Positions 37,602 through 48,524 of a DNA stretch of 64,000 nt are shown in pieces. The position numbers were made by a program, and so were the translations under genes. Below the pieces are notes generated by a model. That model did not search any database. It worked only from the letters and a program-made list of their open reading frames with translations, and had not been told where the DNA came from. Each line of letters starts with the position of its first letter. Position 1 is the first letter of the stretch. Origin of the DNA: an uncultured Synechococcales cyanobacterium (lineage in GTDB: Bacteria; Cyanobacteriota; Cyanobacteriia; Thermosynechococcales; Thermosynechococcaceae); NCBI GenBank assembly GCA_902806435.1, contig CADCWO010000230.1:19477-83476 (forward strand). The letters are read 5' to 3'.

Positions 37602-37635
37602 ATTTTGACCTTATTGCAATAAGGATTAAACACCC

Positions 37636-39564
37636 ATGCCTGAGCCAAAAGTGGCCCCCTACGGTTCTTGGAAGTCACCCATTACTTCAGACTTGATTGT
37701 TTCTGACACTATTGGCTTGGGCCAAGTTGTCTTGGATGGGGAAGATATTTACTGGATTGAAATGCGGCCAGAGGAAAGTGGCCGTAATGTGATAGTGCGT
37801 CGTACTCGCGATGGGGAAATTACTGATGTGACCCCACCAGGATTCAATGTTCGTACTCGGGCTCACGAGTATGGCGGTGGGGCTTTCACAGTCAAAGATG
37901 GCATAACTTACTACTCCAACTTTGCGGACCAGCGCTTATACCGGCAAGTCCCTGGCTCCCCTCCCCAACCATTGACACCTGAAGGAGCACTGCGCTTCGC
38001 GGATGGTGTAATTCACCCGCTTCAGAATCGTCTAATCTGTGTTTGCGAGGACCATTCTCAGGGTGAGCACCAAGTAGTTAATCGTTTAGTCAGTCTTGAT
38101 CTTGGAGACGGAGCTCAGCAGGTACTAGCGAGTGGCAACGACTTTTACTCCTCCCCTTGTCTGAGCCCCGATGGACTACGTCTGGCTTGGCTGACCTGGA
38201 ATCATCCCAATATGCCCTGGGATGGCACAGAGCTTTGGGTGGGTGAGATCAATGGTGATGGGTCGCTGAAAAAAATAGAGCGAGTAGCGGGGGGAATTGA
38301 TGAATCTATTTTTCAGCCCCAATGGTCGCCAGATGGAGTACTCTGCTTTGTCTCTGACCGCACGGGTTGGTGGAACCTTTATCGCTGGCGGGATGAGCGA
38401 GTTGAACCGCTGCTAGAAGTGGAGGCGGAGTTTGGGATGCCTCAGTGGTTATTTGGCATGTCTACCTACGGCTTTTCCTCAGCGGATACGCTGATCTGCA
38501 CCTATACCCAGCAGGGTATTTGGACTTTAGCATGTCTCAACTTAGTCACCCGAAAGCTGGAGCGGATTGACATCCCCTACTCGGAGATCCTGTTTTTGCG
38601 GGTAGGAGCTGGAAGCATTGTGTTCCGAGCTAGCTCTGTAACTGAACCGGCAGTGATTGTGCGGTTTGAGCTAGCCTCACGCCAACTGCAAGTATTGCGG
38701 CGCTCCAATCAGGTAGTGGTTGATCCTGGCTACTTTTCAATGCCCCAAGCAATCTCGTTCCCCACACAGGATCAACTCACCGCCTATGCGTTCTACTACG
38801 CCCCCCAGAATCAGGATTACCTGGCGCCAGAGGGTGAGCTGCCACCATTACTGGTGAAGAGCCACGGCGGGCCAACAGCAGCAGCCTCAAACACCTTTAG
38901 TTTAGGGATTCAGTATTGGACCAGCCGAGGTATTGCTGTGTTGGATGTGAACTACGGTGGTAGTACTGGTTATGGCCGAGCCTATCGCCTGCGCTTAGAA
39001 GGGCAGTGGGGAATTGTGGATGTAGATGACTGTGTAGATGGAGCCCGTTACCTGGTAGAACAAGGTCAGGTGGATGGCGATCGCTTAGCCATTACGGGCG
39101 GCAGTGCTGGAGGTTACACCACTCTTTGCGTCCTCACTTTCCGTGACACCTTCAAAGCTGGAGCTAGTCACTATGGCGTCAGTGACCTGGAAGCCTTAGT
39201 TAGAGATACTCACAAGTTTGAGTCTTCCTACTTAACTCGCTTGATTGGTCCCTATCCAGAGCGGGCCGACCTCTACCGCCAGCGATCGCCGATTCACTTT
39301 AGCGATCGCCTTGCCTGCCCAGTCATCTTCTTTCAGGGGTTAGAAGACAAAATTGTGCTCCCGAATCAGGCGGAGTTAATGGTAGAAGCCCTGAGTACCA
39401 AGGGTGTGCCTGTGGCATACATTGCCTTTGCGGGAGAACAGCATGGTTTCCGGCGGGCCGAGAATATCAAACGGGCGCTGGATGGGGAACTTTACTTTTA
39501 CGCGCAGGTGTTTGGCTTTCAGTTGGCGGATAAAGTTGAACCGGTGGCGATCGCCAATCTCTAA
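37636..39564 (+). CDS. S9 family prolyl oligopeptidase
   Basis: 642-aa serine peptidase/acyl-aminoacyl-peptidase-like enzyme. The N-terminal part (about 1-375) forms a beta-propeller; the C-terminal alpha/beta hydrolase (about 390-640) has the nucleophile in GGSAGGYTT (about 492-500), Asp in [13 protein letters not shown], and His in [10 protein letters not shown]. No signal peptide, so cytosolic. Likely trims short peptides. It lies just after the DUF4346 gene; an 11-bp inverted repeat follows its stop. Confidence 0.9.
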   Translation: MPEPKVAPYGSWKSPITSDLIVSDTIGLGQVVLDGEDIYWIEMRPEESGRNVIVRRTRDGEITDVTPPGFNVRTRAHEYGGGAFTVKDGITYYSNFADQRLYRQVPGSPPQPLTPEGALRFADGVIHPLQNRLICVCEDHSQGEHQVVNRLVSLDLGDGAQQVLASGNDFYSSPCLSPDGLRLAWLTWNHPNMPWDGTELWVGEINGDGSLKKIERVAGGIDESIFQPQWSPDGVLCFVSDRTGWWNLYRWRDERVEPLLEVEAEFGMPQWLFGMSTYGFSSADTLICTYTQQGIWTLACLNLVTRKLERIDIPYSEILFLRVGAGSIVFRASSVTEPAVIVRFELASRQLQVLRRSNQVVVDPGYFSMPQAISFPTQDQLTAYAFYYAPQNQDYLAPEGELPPLLVKSHGGPTAAASNTFSLGIQYWTSRGIAVLDVNYGGSTGYGRAYRLRLEGQWGIVDVDDCVDGARYLVEQGQVDGDRLAITGGSAGGYTTLCVLTFRDTFKAGASHYGVSDLEALVRDTHKFESSYLTRLIGPYPERADLYRQRSPIHFSDRLACPVIFFQGLEDKIVLPNQAELMVEALSTKGVPVAYIAFAGEQHGFRRAENIKRALDGELYFYAQVFGFQLADKVEPVAIANL

Positions 39565-39622
39565 GCCGCTCCTCCCCTTCGGAGAGCTGAATCAACCTGT
39601 CAAGCTTGTCGATCCTAGCTTT

Positions 39623-39662
39623 ATTTGCTAGAACAACGCCGGGGCTAAAGCTTCTAGCAAAT
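39623..39662. terminator. 11-bp inverted repeat between S9 peptidase and dxs
   Basis: ATTTGCTAGAA (39623-39633) is the exact complement of TTCTAGCAAAT (39652-39662), with an 18-base loop. It may terminate the peptidase transcript or lie in the dxs leader; it is not GC-rich and has no T-run. Confidence 0.35.
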
Positions 39663-39760
39663 TCATCGTGGGCTGATTTGATGTGACTTCTGCCCTGTAC
39701 CCGCGATCGTCTAGAGTTTAAGTAGTGAAAATCCAATTGTGAACCAGAGGTTACTTGGGA

Positions 39761-41677
39761 ATGCACCTCAGCGAAATTACTCACCCTAACCAGTTACACG
39801 GTCTGTCTGTTCATGAACTGAAGCGGATTGCCCGGCAGCTCCGGGAAAAACATCTGCAAACCGTGGCAACTAGTGGGGGGCATCTTGGTCCAGGTCTCGG
39901 GGTTGTGGAACTGACCCTTGCCCTTTACCAGACCCTAGACCTGGACCAAGATAAAGTGATTTGGGATGTTGGCCACCAAGCCTATCCGCACAAAATGTTG
40001 ACCGGACGCTACGATCGCTTTGCGACGCTGCGCCAAAAGGACGGCGTTGCTGGGTATCTCAATCGCAAAGAGAGTCGATTTGACCACTTTGGGGCTGGTC
40101 ATGCTTCCACCAGCATCTCTGCTGCTTTGGGCATGGCCCTGGCACGGGATAGCAAAGGTGAAAAATTTAAAACTGTAGCAGTGATTGGCGATGGTGCCCT
40201 CACGGGAGGGATGGCTTTAGAAGCGATCAACCATGCCGGCCACTTGCCAAACACTAATCTTTTAGTGGTGTTAAATGACAACGAAATGTCAATTTCGCCC
40301 AATGTCGGCGCGCTTTCACGCTATCTCAATAAAATTCGCCTCAGTCCACCGTTGCAATTTCTCTCTGATAATCTGGGCGAACAAGTGAAGCAGCTTCCGT
40401 TTGGCGACTCTATTTCACCGGAGTTAAACCGTTTAAAAGGGGGGATGAGGCGCCTTGCGGTCCCTAAAGTGGGAGCAGTATTTGAGGAGTTGGGTTTTAC
40501 CTACATGGGGCCAGTTGATGGTCATAACCTTCAGGAATTAATTTCTACCTTTCAAGAAGCTCACCAGCACCAAGGCCCCGTCTTAGTGCACGTAGCCACA
40601 ATTAAAGGGAAAGGCTATGAAATTGCGGAGAAAGACCGGGTAGGCTATCACGCTCAGACACCTTTCGATCTGGCTACGGGAAAAGTTGCGCCTTCCACTA
40701 AACCCAGCAAGCCAAAACCGCCAGGATATTCCAAAGTATTTGCGGAAACGTTGATCAAACTGGCAGAGGATAATCCCCGGATTATCGGAATTACAGCCGC
40801 CATGGCTACCGGCACAGGTCTAGACAAACTCCAGGCAAAGTTGCCAAATCAGTACATTGATGTGGGAATTGCGGAACAACATGCCGTTACTTTAGCGGCT
40901 GGGCTTGCCTGTGAACGAATGCGACCAGTTGTCACGATTTACTCGACGTTTCTTCAACGAGCTTTCGACCAGATTGTCCACGATGTCTGTATCCAAAACC
41001 TGCCTGTTTTCTTCTGCATGGACCGGGCAGGGATTGTGGGGGCTGATGGTCCGACCCACCAAGGAATGTACGATATTGCCTACTTACGTTGCCTGCCCAA
41101 CATGGTGTTGATGGCACCCAAAGATGAGGCGGAGTTGCAGCGGATGATCGTCACAGGCATCGACCATACAGATGGTCCAATTGCCCTACGCTATCCGCGC
41201 GGCAACGGTTATGGTGCTGCCTTGATGGAAGAAGGCTGGGAGCCATTGCCGATTGGCAAAGGCGAGATCCTGCGCCGGGGCGATGATGTGCTGATGGTTG
41301 CCTATGGTTCGATGGTTTACCTGGCGATGCAGGCAGCAGAGATTCTGAGTGAACATAGTATTGAAGCAACGGTGATCAATGCTCGGTTTGCCAAACCCTT
41401 AGACACAGAACTGATTGTGCCCCTGGCTCAGGAGATCCGGCAGGTTGTTACCCTAGAGGAAGGCTGTTTAATGGGCGGCTTTGGCTCAGCGATCGCCGAA
41501 GCTTTACTGGACTACGGGGTGACAGTGCCGATCACCCGGATTGGCGTACCGGACCAGTTAGTGGAACACGCCTCTCCCGATGAATCGAAAGCATCCCTAG
41601 GCTTTACCAGTCCCCAGATTGCGGAGCGAGTACGACAGGCATTTGCTACCCCCCAGCCCACAGCCGTTGGCCTTTAG
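39761..41677 (+). CDS. dxs: 1-deoxy-D-xylulose-5-phosphate synthase
   Basis: 638-aa thiamine-diphosphate enzyme that joins pyruvate and glyceraldehyde 3-phosphate, the first and flux-controlling step of the MEP pathway. ThDP-binding motif is [18 protein letters not shown] (about 145-162) with [12 protein letters not shown]; transketolase-like motifs are [15 protein letters not shown] ([17 protein letters not shown]), [18 protein letters not shown] and LRYPRGNG. I use the ATG at 39761, whose [16 protein letters not shown] is the usual start, instead of a TTG two codons earlier. Confidence 0.96.
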   Translation: MHLSEITHPNQLHGLSVHELKRIARQLREKHLQTVATSGGHLGPGLGVVELTLALYQTLDLDQDKVIWDVGHQAYPHKMLTGRYDRFATLRQKDGVAGYLNRKESRFDHFGAGHASTSISAALGMALARDSKGEKFKTVAVIGDGALTGGMALEAINHAGHLPNTNLLVVLNDNEMSISPNVGALSRYLNKIRLSPPLQFLSDNLGEQVKQLPFGDSISPELNRLKGGMRRLAVPKVGAVFEELGFTYMGPVDGHNLQELISTFQEAHQHQGPVLVHVATIKGKGYEIAEKDRVGYHAQTPFDLATGKVAPSTKPSKPKPPGYSKVFAETLIKLAEDNPRIIGITAAMATGTGLDKLQAKLPNQYIDVGIAEQHAVTLAAGLACERMRPVVTIYSTFLQRAFDQIVHDVCIQNLPVFFCMDRAGIVGADGPTHQGMYDIAYLRCLPNMVLMAPKDEAELQRMIVTGIDHTDGPIALRYPRGNGYGAALMEEGWEPLPIGKGEILRRGDDVLMVAYGSMVYLAMQAAEILSEHSIEATVINARFAKPLDTELIVPLAQEIRQVVTLEEGCLMGGFGSAIAEALLDYGVTVPITRIGVPDQLVEHASPDESKASLGFTSPQIAERVRQAFATPQPTAVGL

Positions 41678-41758
41678 GATTAAAGGGCATTTCTGCTGTT
41701 TCCTACCTGCTTCGGTAAGGGGTATGAAACAATAGAATAGGTAACTCAATTTGAACCT

Positions 41759-42814
41759 ATGTCTCCAGCACCCGTCTATCCTGTTGTTTGGCGTGATGGT
41801 CATGTCCTGTTGATTGATCAAACCCGGCTGCCAGCAGAGTTTGCTGTAGTCGAGATAAAATACCTGGAAGATATGGTGCGGGCGATCCGGACCATGATTG
41901 TCCGGGGTGCTCCGGCAATTGGGGTAGCTGCTGCCTACGGGATGGTTTTAGGAGCACGGGAGATTAACACTAGCGAGCGCAATGAATTTTTGCGCCAGCT
42001 AGAGGGGGTGGCTCAGCAACTGCGAGCGACTCGCCCCACAGCCGTGAATCTATTTTGGGCGATCGAGCGGATGCTGAAGACGGCACGGCAGACGATTGGC
42101 TCTGTAGACCACTTGCAAACAGTGCTACTTGATTTAGCCCAGGTAATCGCGGCGGATGATTTACAAACCTGCCAATCGATCGGTTCCCATGGTCTGAAGG
42201 CTTTGCCCTCCCAGCCTCAGCAGTTACGAATCCTTACCCACTGTAATGCCGGTGCCTTAGCGACAGCGGGCTATGGTACAGCTTTGGGCGTGGTTCGCTC
42301 CGCTTGGCAAGCAGGGCGTCTGGAGCGAGTTTATGCTGATGAAACCCGTCCCCGGTTGCAGGGAGCGAAATTGACAACTTGGGAATGTGTGCAAGAAGGC
42401 ATTCCTGTGACACTCATTACCGACGGCATGGCAGCCCACTGTATGAAGCGAGGCTTAATTGATGCTGTCGTCGTTGGTGCTGATCGCATTGCCTCTAATG
42501 GTGATACCGCCAACAAAATTGGCACCTACAGCGTGGCACTGATTGCGCAGGCGCACGGTATTCCTTTCTTTGTTGCCGCCCCCCTATCTACGATTGATTT
42601 TCAGCTACCGGATGGCAGCAAAATCCCGATCGAAGAACGAGATCCGGTAGAAGTTTATCAAGTCGGTAACACTGTCCTCTGTCCTGCCGGGGTGGAATTT
42701 TATAATCCGGCTTTTGACGTAACGCCAGCGGCTTTGATCTCCGCAATTATTACTGAGCATGGGGCCTTCTCGCCCAGCCAACTGCAAACAAACCTGTACA
42801 ACCTGCAAGCGTAA
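41759..42814 (+). CDS. mtnA: S-methyl-5-thioribose-1-phosphate isomerase MtnA
   Basis: A 351-aa enzyme of the methionine salvage pathway, isomerising methylthioribose 1-phosphate to methylthioribulose 1-phosphate. Related to eIF2B alpha subunits. Motifs are [17 protein letters not shown] (about 47-63), [20 protein letters not shown] with the catalytic Cys (about 161-180), [14 protein letters not shown], and [18 protein letters not shown] with the catalytic Asp. Length is normal. The MOSC gene begins 26 bases downstream. Confidence 0.95.
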   Translation: MSPAPVYPVVWRDGHVLLIDQTRLPAEFAVVEIKYLEDMVRAIRTMIVRGAPAIGVAAAYGMVLGAREINTSERNEFLRQLEGVAQQLRATRPTAVNLFWAIERMLKTARQTIGSVDHLQTVLLDLAQVIAADDLQTCQSIGSHGLKALPSQPQQLRILTHCNAGALATAGYGTALGVVRSAWQAGRLERVYADETRPRLQGAKLTTWECVQEGIPVTLITDGMAAHCMKRGLIDAVVVGADRIASNGDTANKIGTYSVALIAQAHGIPFFVAAPLSTIDFQLPDGSKIPIEERDPVEVYQVGNTVLCPAGVEFYNPAFDVTPAALISAIITEHGAFSPSQLQTNLYNLQA

Positions 42815-42840
42815 GGATATCTAGATCGGGATCACAAGCC

Positions 42841-43638
42841 GTGAGCATAGCCAATGTCAAACAGCTATTTACCCACTATGTGAAAGGGCTTTCACCCCAG
42901 GAGTGCGATCGCGTTTTTCTGAAAGCCGGACACGGAATTCCCGGCGATCGCGCCTTTGCCTTGATGCATGGCCAGCCTGAGGAGCAGACGGAAGCTGTTC
43001 CGTGGAAACGAAAACAACACTTTGTGATGCAAAATGACTGGCCGGGGCTGGCCGGATTAGCCTGTCACTATGACTCGCAAACGGCAACGCTTGCGGTCCA
43101 GCGAGCCGGAGTGGAGTTATTGGTTGCCCAAACCAATACCCCTGCAGGTCGCGATCGCATTAGCGCCTTCTTCACAGGTTATCTAGCCGCCTTGGAGCCA
43201 GTACCTACCGCCCGCCATCCTGAGCATGGCCCTTTACAGCTTGTCGGCAACAGTAATGGCACGACTCGCTATCCAGACCGGGAACCCGTTCATCTCTCTC
43301 TCGTCAGTCAGGCAAGCTTGGATCATCTCACGCAGGTGGCTGGCCAGCCGATTGAGGTGCGCCGCTTCCGCCCAAATGTCTTGCTGGAAGGGGTAGCTGC
43401 TTGGGCAGAGATGGATTGGGTGGGGCAGGAGCTGCAACTGGGTACAGCTCGGATTGTGGTTACAGCTCCGATCAACCGTTGCTTGAATATTGACGTAAAT
43501 CCCCAGACGGGAGAGCCAGATATTCCCCTATTCAGTTTGCTGCAGGAGAAGTTAGGGCATCCGCAGACCGGAGTGCTAGCAAAGATCATCACCAGTGGCA
43601 GTGTATCTGTGGGTGATCACTTATCTGGGTGGACTTGA
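42841..43638 (+). CDS. MOSC domain-containing protein
   Basis: A 265-aa protein (GTG start) with an N-terminal beta-barrel-like segment (VKQLFTHYVKGLSPQECDRV to GIPGDRAFAL) and a C-terminal MOSC domain including RFRPNVLLEG, W-x-E-type MDWVGQELQLG and INRCLNIDVNPQTGEPD with a conserved Cys. MOSC proteins bind sulfur or the molybdenum cofactor, but the substrate cannot be told here. Its last 22 bases overlap the end of the convergent rarA gene. Confidence 0.85.
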   Translation: MSIANVKQLFTHYVKGLSPQECDRVFLKAGHGIPGDRAFALMHGQPEEQTEAVPWKRKQHFVMQNDWPGLAGLACHYDSQTATLAVQRAGVELLVAQTNTPAGRDRISAFFTGYLAALEPVPTARHPEHGPLQLVGNSNGTTRYPDREPVHLSLVSQASLDHLTQVAGQPIEVRRFRPNVLLEGVAAWAEMDWVGQELQLGTARIVVTAPINRCLNIDVNPQTGEPDIPLFSLLQEKLGHPQTGVLAKIITSGSVSVGDHLSGWT

Positions 43639-45830
43639 ATAAACGCAATAGTGCTTTCCCAAGGTACGGTTTGATGATGCAGCTGGCGCCAAAATAGCTG
43701 ACAGACTAGATCAATCTCAGACTCAGAAAGGTAAACTGCAAGGCGATCGCGGTAGGTGGGTGGTTTGCCAGTGCTGGTAAACCACCGTTCCAGTAATGTT
43801 GCAGTGATGCAGACTTCTGCAACTGTTCGTTCAATGTCAACCTCCACGGCAAAGTCATTGGTGGCAAATGCAGCTTGCAGGTCACTACTATCCCAGTTCA
43901 CCATCGGGTCCGCTGAATTGGCATAGATAGCTTCTTCAGCGGTAATCAGCCGTTGATAAAGCTCAGAATCAAAGGTGGGAGCGAGCAGTCGATAGAGCCG
44001 TTGGGTATGGCGGGGCACTGTTTCTGCTAAGGTAATTTTCCCAGTCGGTTGGAGTAACCCGATTAGTGACTGGGCAACAGCCTTTTTGTTAACTTCATGG
44101 ATCAGTGCATTCCGCCCGATAATTCGCTCAAAGCGGACATCACTTGCCTGGGTTGCCAGTAGCATTGGCAATTGACTGAGAGAGCCTGAGAGGATAATCG
44201 GCTGCAGCAGTTTTGGCAAGGCAGCGGCTTGTTCTCGCAAGCGAGCGCCATCCGCCGCAGTCCGCACCCAAACGTAGACACTGCCTTCCGGTACCCGGCG
44301 TAGTGCTTCCCAAGTCAGCAAGCCATTTCCGCCATTCAAATCCAAAATTACATGGTGGCGTTGGGGCTGGGCAAGGCTGAACAGGCGGTCCCGAACCCTT
44401 CCTAACTGTTCCCCCACCTGAGAGGTACGCTGGAGCCATTGCTCTTGGGCAGTTGTTGGGCCATAGGTCAGAGCCTCTGGTGCTTCAATCCATAGCCCCT
44501 CGGTGGTTGCAGCCAGCTGAGCTTCCCGGCGCTGCTCTACCTGTAAGCGAATTGCCGCTTCATAGCCTTGCTCGGACGGCTGGTAGAACACCTGTCCTTG
44601 CAGGCTGGCTGGCAAGTACTGTTGAGCCACCCAGTGTTCTTGGTAGGCATGGGGATAGAGGTACCCAGCCCCATGCCCAAAGGCTTGTTTGTCTCGCTTG
44701 GCATCCTTAAGGTGGGTTGGCACCTCCCCTTCCCGTGCTCGTTCCACGCTAGCTAAAGCGTCAAAGAAGCCCATCACACTGTTGGACTTGGGAGCTGTTG
44801 CTAGATAAAGTGCTGCCTGCGCTAGGGGGTAGCGGCCTTCCGGCAGGCCCACCCGGTCAAAAGCTGCCGCACAGGCGCTGACAATCGTCACAGCCTGCGG
44901 GTCAGCCAGTCCTACATCTTCACTGGCTAAAATCAGCATCCGCCGGAAGATAAAGCGGGGGTCTTCTCCGGCGTAGACCATGCGGGCCAGCCAGTACAAG
45001 GCAGCATCCGGATCGCTCCCCCGTAAGCTTTTAATGAAAGCGCTGATCGTATCAAAATGGGCATCCCCTTCTTTGTCGTACAACAGGGCACGACGTTGGA
45101 TTGATTCCTCCGCCACCGCCAAGGAGATGTGGATGGTGCCCAGTGCGTCAGGCGGTGTCGTCTCGACTGCTAGCTCTAGGGCGTTGAGCAAGGCACGGGC
45201 GTCCCCATTCGCAACGTTAACCAGGTGAGCTAGAGCCTTCGGCTCAATCTGAACACTTTGGTTCCCATAGCCCCGCTCCCGGTCTGCGAGTGCTTGCTGA
45301 GCAATGAAGTGCAAATCTGCTGCGCTCAGCGACTTAAGCTGGAAAATCCGGGAGCGGCTAACCAAAGCTTTATTCACTTCAAAGTAGGGATTTTCAGTTG
45401 TTGCCCCCACCAGAATGACCGTGCCGTTTTCTACCCAAGGCAGCAGAGCATCCTGCTGCGACTTGTTGAAGCGATGAACTTCGTCCACGAACAGGATCGT
45501 TTGCTGCCTATGGTCACGTCGTCGTTCCTGGGCCGTTTCAATTGCCACCCGGATCTCCTTGACACCCGCCAGCACGGCGTTGATCGAGATAAAGTGGGCC
45601 TGAGTCGTATTGGCAATGATCCGCGCTAGGGTTGTCTTACCTGTTCCAGGCGGTCCGTAGAAAATCAGTGAGGAAAGTTGGTCTGCCTGGATCGCCCGCC
45701 GCAGTAGTCGTCCCGGCCCAATAATTTCCGCCTGCCCAGCAAATTCATCTAGGGTGCGAGGACGTAGGCGATCGGCCAGCGGGGTTTCCATTGCAGCTAA
45801 GGGCACTCGCTGCTGATCAAATAAGTCCAT
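43617..45830 (-). CDS. rarA: RarA ATPase fused to a methyltransferase-like domain
   Basis: A 737-aa fusion. Residues 1-430 are the RarA/MgsA replication-restart AAA+ ATPase: RPRTLDEFAGQ, Walker A FYGPPGTGKTTLAR, Walker B FVDEVHRFNK, sensor VGATTENPYFEVN, then the C-terminal oligomerisation region ending in QVFYQPSEQGYE. Residues about 440-737 form a second domain with a SAM-binding-like start (VILDLNGGNGLLTWEALRR) and a predominantly helical end. The fusion is known as a cyanobacterial type, but the second domain has no assigned function. It acts at stalled replication forks by family. Convergent overlap with the MOSC gene. Confidence 0.88.
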   Translation of the reverse strand: MDLFDQQRVPLAAMETPLADRLRPRTLDEFAGQAEIIGPGRLLRRAIQADQLSSLIFYGPPGTGKTTLARIIANTTQAHFISINAVLAGVKEIRVAIETAQERRRDHRQQTILFVDEVHRFNKSQQDALLPWVENGTVILVGATTENPYFEVNKALVSRSRIFQLKSLSAADLHFIAQQALADRERGYGNQSVQIEPKALAHLVNVANGDARALLNALELAVETTPPDALGTIHISLAVAEESIQRRALLYDKEGDAHFDTISAFIKSLRGSDPDAALYWLARMVYAGEDPRFIFRRMLILASEDVGLADPQAVTIVSACAAAFDRVGLPEGRYPLAQAALYLATAPKSNSVMGFFDALASVERAREGEVPTHLKDAKRDKQAFGHGAGYLYPHAYQEHWVAQQYLPASLQGQVFYQPSEQGYEAAIRLQVEQRREAQLAATTEGLWIEAPEALTYGPTTAQEQWLQRTSQVGEQLGRVRDRLFSLAQPQRHHVILDLNGGNGLLTWEALRRVPEGSVYVWVRTAADGARLREQAAALPKLLQPIILSGSLSQLPMLLATQASDVRFERIIGRNALIHEVNKKAVAQSLIGLLQPTGKITLAETVPRHTQRLYRLLAPTFDSELYQRLITAEEAIYANSADPMVNWDSSDLQAAFATNDFAVEVDIERTVAEVCITATLLERWFTSTGKPPTYRDRLAVYLSESEIDLVCQLFWRQLHHQTVPWESTIAFIQVHPDK

Positions 45831-45870
45831 CTGATGGGGCGAAATGGGTCACTGCAAAAGCTTTAGGGCA

Positions 45871-46500
45871 TTAAAAGCGATCGCCATTTAATTTTCCAGG
45901 ATTATTTCTAGGAGTAGGAGTAGTTAACTGTGGTGCGATTGGCTGAAGAGTATTTGTCTCAGCTGCAATCAGATCTTGATTAGCCTGATAGAATCTGCGC
46001 GCTTGCACAATGTCAATCGCGATGTCTGCCTCAGGATAAGCTTCTAGAAAACTAATAACACTTAGCCCTTGGCTTGACTGAGACCCTTGAAGGAGGGAAG
46101 TTCGCAGTGCTTGTGCACCCGCTGGATCATCGCGTTGGGTTACTTTGGCGGCGTCAGAAAGAATCGTTTTGCCTCGTTCTAACGCTAGGAGTTGCTCCAG
46201 CCGTGCAGGTTCAATCTCTTTTTTTACCTGAAGCAACTGGTAGATCTGGTTTTGGGTTTCAGGACTTAGTAAACCTAATAAGTCTGCAAACTCAGGGGAG
46301 GCTTGGCCGGTCTCACCATAGGTACGAAGGTCATGGACTGCCAGCGATTCTTCAATTGGTCCATATTTGATAAGGACTGTCTGCGCTGCCTTGCCAGGAC
46401 CGGCACCCAATAGCTCTAAAAATCCCAGGAGCAACAATGAACCCGATAAAGCCACAAGGCGTGGCCGGTGAAACATCCTAAAAGCTAGTTGAGGCAACAT
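45871..46500 (-). CDS. DUF1400 exported protein
   Basis: A 209-aa protein with a signal peptide (RPRLVALSGSLLLLGFLELLGAGPGKAAQ; cleavage likely after GKA about residue 38). The mature first part, TVLIKYGPIEESLAVHDLRTYGETGQ, is the DUF1400 signature, a cyanobacterial domain that precedes an alpha/beta hydrolase in longer homologues. Here no hydrolase follows; the protein ends after a Thr/Pro/Asn-rich tail. It lies upstream of rarA on the same strand. Function unknown. Confidence 0.8.
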   Translation of the reverse strand: MLPQLAFRMFHRPRLVALSGSLLLLGFLELLGAGPGKAAQTVLIKYGPIEESLAVHDLRTYGETGQASPEFADLLGLLSPETQNQIYQLLQVKKEIEPARLEQLLALERGKTILSDAAKVTQRDDPAGAQALRTSLLQGSQSSQGLSVISFLEAYPEADIAIDIVQARRFYQANQDLIAAETNTLQPIAPQLTTPTPRNNPGKLNGDRF

Positions 46501-46583
46501 AGGCTATCTCTATCCGCTACTACCTATTCCCAACTTTATCGTCTCTATAAATATTTCGGTAGCATGGCAGTTCTATGACTGTA

Positions 46584-47510
46584 TTACCTTTGCCTGGATT
46601 TGCTCCAGCCGGTTCCCTCATAGCCAAAGTGGCAAGTGTCAGGGTGCAAAATTTCCGCCAAGATCTCCAGGGAATCCACTAGTCGTGGCCCAGGACGATT
46701 GAAGTACTGGTTGCCGTCTGTAAAATAAACTTTGCCTGTCCGGGCTGCCTGCAAGTTTTGCCACTCTGGACGGTGAGTTAACTTTAAAGCTTCTTGGCGC
46801 GTGCGCTCCAAGTCAAACCCACAGGGCATAAAGATAATTATCTCTGGATCAGCTTCTACTAGGACTTGCCACTCTAGCCGGGGTGAATGACCCGTCACGC
46901 CCAACATATCTCTACCACCAGCCAGTTCCACCAGTTCCGGTACCCAGTTAGCGGCGACCATCAGGGGTTCAGTCCACTCAATACAGGCAACTGTGGGATG
47001 CTCAGGAGCAGATTGGGCTTGTTGTTGGCATCGTTCTACCCGCGCTTGCAAGTTTGCGATCGCAGCCTCAGCGTCTACACCCAGAGCCTCAGCGACACGC
47101 TGCATGTCTGTCCACACATCAGCCAGCAGATTCGGTTGCAAGGAAATAACTTTTGGGTTGCTTTGGGTCAACTGAGCAACGGCTTGTTCCACATCCGATA
47201 AGGTGACAGCACAGACATCACATTGGGCTTGCGTCAAAATGTGAGTGGGTTGCAACTCCTCCAACTTGGCAATATCGATCTGGTAGATACTCAGAGCGGA
47301 CTGTAGCAGTTTTGTGACATCGTCATGAATCTGGCCACTCGAAGCTGAGGTATCCAGCTTTGCTTGGGTACAAATGGGACGCTGCTTGACCACTGGTGGG
47401 TAGTCACACTCGTGCGAGCGACCTACCAAGGTATCGATCAAACCGAGTGCCGCTAAAGTCTCAGTTGCACCTGGAATTAAAGAAATAACCCTCAGCTCTG
47501 AGAAAGCCAT
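46584..47510 (-). CDS. Cobalamin-binding protein, BtuF-like
   Basis: About 308 aa from the ATG at 47510. The fold is that of helical-backbone periplasmic binding proteins (BtuF/FhuD type): LRVISLIPGATETLAALGL, LVGRSHECDYP, ILTQAQCDVCAV and VACIEWTEPLMVAANWVPELVELAGG. No signal peptide is visible, a feature of this cyanobacterial/bacterial subgroup, so its location is uncertain. I reject a longer TTG start at 47534 because it would touch a TATAAT at 47538-47543. It lies in a cobalamin/cobalt-related neighbourhood. Confidence 0.8.
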   Translation of the reverse strand: MAFSELRVISLIPGATETLAALGLIDTLVGRSHECDYPPVVKQRPICTQAKLDTSASSGQIHDDVTKLLQSALSIYQIDIAKLEELQPTHILTQAQCDVCAVTLSDVEQAVAQLTQSNPKVISLQPNLLADVWTDMQRVAEALGVDAEAAIANLQARVERCQQQAQSAPEHPTVACIEWTEPLMVAANWVPELVELAGGRDMLGVTGHSPRLEWQVLVEADPEIIIFMPCGFDLERTRQEALKLTHRPEWQNLQAARTGKVYFTDGNQYFNRPGPRLVDSLEILAEILHPDTCHFGYEGTGWSKSRQR

Positions 47511-47537
47511 AATTGCTGTGAGTAGACGGTCCAAATT

Positions 47538-47543
47538 ATTATA
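47538..47543 (-). promoter_or_regulatory. Possible -10 element
   Basis: TATAAT on the minus strand, 28 bases before the ATG at 47510 of the cobalamin-binding protein gene. No clear -35 box at 17 bases. It supports the shorter start. Confidence 0.35.
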
Positions 47544-47665
47544 TCCAGCTTACTAAACCATAGGCTTAGGCTTTTTTGGTCTGTATCCACGAGCTGAAGT
47601 AAGCAGGCAAGCAATCAGGCTGCTTACAGGCTGCCCAAGTCAGCACGCTTGATATCCGTTTAGCT

Positions 47666-48259
47666 TTAACTAGGTAGCTCCTCAGATTTTTTCTGCTTCT
47701 GGAGTTCTGCTAATTCTTCTTCTAGTGTCTCCTCCAGTTCATTTACTACCGCTTGTGGATCAGCAGCTTTTTCCAATGCCTGGGCTTCAGGATCGTAGCG
47801 ATTTTCTACATTGGGAAGATCGCGGCGTAGCTCTTCTAACAAGGCAATCAATTTGGCAATTTTTTGCTCAGACAGAAGGTTCATTTGTAGACTGAGCTGT
47901 GCCCGTTGCTCTGCTAGCTGTTCTTGGCGAGTTTGCTTGATCAGCACTCCTGAGGTCATCAGTAAGGCGCTGAAGCCGACCGCTCCCTGTAACCAGAAAA
48001 ACGGTGGGGGATCAACTTGGCGGATACCGAAGCGCTTGGGTAAAGCGTTAGGAAGTATCCACAGAGCAGTTAAAAGTAAGATCCCGTACAGGAACATGGG
48101 ACGGCCAAAAAAGCCAGTCGCAGTTTCCACAACCCGCTGGTGTCGAGGTAGGTCTCGGTGTGATTTTGTCTGTAGCGCTACAATTGCATCAATATTTTTG
48201 CTAATCGGGTCTGGCAGTGGAGCAGTCGGTAGAACTGTTTTGCTTGGATCGTCCGTCAT
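47666..48259 (-). CDS. DUF1003 membrane protein
   Basis: 197 aa from the ATG at 48259; a TTG at 48310 would add 17 residues. Two membrane helices (GRPMFLYGILLLTALWILP and FFWLQGAVGFSALLMTSGVLI) are preceded by the DUF1003 signature LPRHQRVVETATGFFG and followed by IKQTRQEQLAEQRAQLSLQMNLLSEQK and a long acidic coiled coil. Function unknown. It is divergent from the riboswitch-cbtB transcript. Confidence 0.8.
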   Translation of the reverse strand: MTDDPSKTVLPTAPLPDPISKNIDAIVALQTKSHRDLPRHQRVVETATGFFGRPMFLYGILLLTALWILPNALPKRFGIRQVDPPPFFWLQGAVGFSALLMTSGVLIKQTRQEQLAEQRAQLSLQMNLLSEQKIAKLIALLEELRRDLPNVENRYDPEAQALEKAADPQAVVNELEETLEEELAELQKQKKSEELPS

Positions 48260-48524
48260 AGGAAAGGCTTCTGTTGGTCTTTCACCTTTTGGTGTACTGC
48301 TGGTCTTCAAGGGTCATCTTCTCTCTTTAGATAGCTTCTTCAACGGATACTAATGAGGGTTTAGGCAAAAGTTATCAGGTTTGATTGCCTAAAGGTTAAG
48401 TCTAGAACAGCTACACCACAGGGCAGAATATTCAGGCAGTCTCAGCCACTTGAATAGGGGGAGTAAGACTGCTGCCTGTGTCAAAAGACACGTCAAACTT
48501 CTGCTGTTATACAGTGATACGATT

